A stretch of 6,571 nucleotides of DNA from an uncultured Erythrobacteraceae bacterium (lineage in GTDB: Bacteria > Pseudomonadota > Alphaproteobacteria > Sphingomonadales > Sphingomonadaceae). A model generated the notes under the pieces. That model had not been told where the DNA came from and did not search any database. It saw only the letters and a program-made list of their open reading frames with translations. Positions 5,633-6,571 of the stretch are shown one piece after another (the stretch's first letter is position 1; each line of letters opens with the position of its first letter). The DNA lies in assembly GCA_950071875.1 (NCBI GenBank), contig CATMNW010000152.1:1-6571 (forward strand), written 5' to 3'. Made by a program: the position numbers and the translations under genes.

Positions 5633-6571
5633 ATGGCGTCGCTCAACACGAAGATCACGGGCGGAGTCGCCCTTGTGGGGCTGATCAGTGCCCTGACCGC
5701 CGGCACCGGCATCTACATTGCCACGTCCCTGAGCGACGGGCTCGAGAATTCGCTCCAGTCAGCCCAGGTCCTGCGCTACCACATGCACGCGGACATGATG
5801 CATGACGCGCTGCGGGGGGATGTCGTGTCCGCCATGCAATCGTCGACGATCGGCATCGGCTTCGACAGCAAGGAAATCCGGGCCGATTTCGAAGAGCATT
5901 CCACGGCATTCTCCGAAGACATCGCGACCGCAAGGCGGCTCGCGACCGATCGCGCCATCATCACGGCGCTCGATTCGGTGGCCGAACCGCTGCGCGCATA
6001 CAAGGAAGCGGCCGTGGCGATCATAAGCGAGACGGAAGCCTCCAGTTTCGGGGCACAGGAGATGTTCCCCGCCTTCAAGGAACAGTACGAGGCGCTCGAA
6101 GTCGCGATGGCCGAAGCCTTCGAGGCGATCGAAACCGTGGCCGCGGCCGAGGCGAACGCGGCCGTCGCCACCGGATCTGTCGCCGAAGGCATCATGGGAG
6201 GCCTGCTGGCCATGGGCCTGCTGATTGCCGGAGGCATCGCGCTGGTTTCGCGCCGGCAGGTGGTGAAGCCATTGCAGGAGGTAACCGACGTGCTCGACCG
6301 TCTGTCCAAGGGCGACCTGACGGCCGAACCGCCGCGCACCGAGCGCAGCGACGAGATCGGCCGCATGAACCAGGCGTTGCGGGCGTTTCACCAGGCCGTC
6401 GTCGAAAGGCAGGCCGAACTGGAAGCGGCGGACCAGCGCGAGGCATTGGAAGTGGAGCGCGCCCGCAGCGAAGCCCTGCGTGCCGAATCCGAACAGGCGC
6501 AGACACAGGTCGTATCCTCGATCGCGCACGGGCTGGCGAGCCTCTCGCGCGGTGACTTCACCGTCAACCTG
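5633..6571 (+). CDS. Methyl-accepting chemotaxis protein, N-terminal part (partial)
   Basis: The frame opens at the ATG at 5633 and runs 313 codons to the right edge without a stop. A first transmembrane helix spans about residues 8-31 (ITGGVALVGLISALTAGTGIY). A periplasmic, mostly helical sensor region covers about 33-180 and is rich in Ala/Glu/Asp. A second transmembrane helix is at about 186-206. A HAMP domain follows (about 207-262), with conserved P213 (VVKPL) and the DEIG turn at 240-243. A Glu/Arg/Ala-rich coiled coil (about 262-292) leads to the start of a second HAMP-like unit (HGLASLSRGDFTVNL). The methylation and CheA/CheW-coupling signalling tip would lie beyond the window. It is probably an inner-membrane chemoreceptor; the ligand is unknown. 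GAGGGGG just upstream is an adequate ribosome binding site. Confidence 0.88.
   Translation, partial: MASLNTKITGGVALVGLISALTAGTGIYIATSLSDGLENSLQSAQVLRYHMHADMMHDALRGDVVSAMQSSTIGIGFDSKEIRADFEEHSTAFSEDIATARRLATDRAIITALDSVAEPLRAYKEAAVAIISETEASSFGAQEMFPAFKEQYEALEVAMAEAFEAIETVAAAEANAAVATGSVAEGIMGGLLAMGLLIAGGIALVSRRQVVKPLQEVTDVLDRLSKGDLTAEPPRTERSDEIGRMNQALRAFHQAVVERQAELEAADQREALEVERARSEALRAESEQAQTQVVSSIAHGLASLSRGDFTVNL

Noticed and set aside
5759..6529. Long minus-strand frames opposite the chemoreceptor
   Set aside because: Antisense shadows of the GC-rich chemoreceptor frame, which has clear TM and HAMP features.

Overview
The base composition and gene content suggest an alphaproteobacterium, for example a sphingomonad or a member of the Rhizobiales. 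This rests on GC-rich core genes, a DusA-type dihydrouridine synthase and a chemoreceptor with two HAMP units. I cannot name the species from this window.

Layout. Bases 2-232 hold the 3' end of a GC-rich membrane-protein gene. Bases 233-558 are non-coding: a possible decayed insertion-sequence end, then a strong 12-bp dyad just upstream of the next gene. Bases 559-1365 encode a complete classical short-chain dehydrogenase/reductase (SDR), followed on the same strand by a small SnoaL/NTF2-like protein (1513-1872). A convergent minus-strand pair lies at 3789-1883: a tyrosine-phosphatase-family protein (Y_phosphatase3/MptpB type) and an APH-fold phosphotransferase with a TTG start. Upstream of that pair, bases 3859-4433 contain two broken SDR genes on the minus strand, one keeping only an N-terminus and the other only a C-terminus. 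From 4494 the window returns to GC-rich core genes: dusA (4494-5516), then the first 313 codons of a methyl-accepting chemotaxis protein that runs off the right edge.

How it fits together. The block from about 233 to 4490 looks accessory. It appears less GC-rich by eye, carries small-molecule catabolism-type enzymes, contains truncated genes, and stops at the 5' end of dusA. The 5' end of dusA is a known integration site for prophages and genomic islands. The intact genes (SDR, SnoaL-like, kinase-fold phosphotransferase, phosphatase) could handle an alcohol or hydroxyacyl substrate, since APH-family kinases of the LvaA/ACAD10-11 type phosphorylate hydroxyacyl-CoAs. No substrate can be read from the sequence. 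No integrase, transposase, CRISPR array or RNA gene was found. I found no convincing new multi-gene system. The points most worth a second look are the phosphatase-kinase pair, the decayed island edge at dusA, and the dyad upstream of the SDR.
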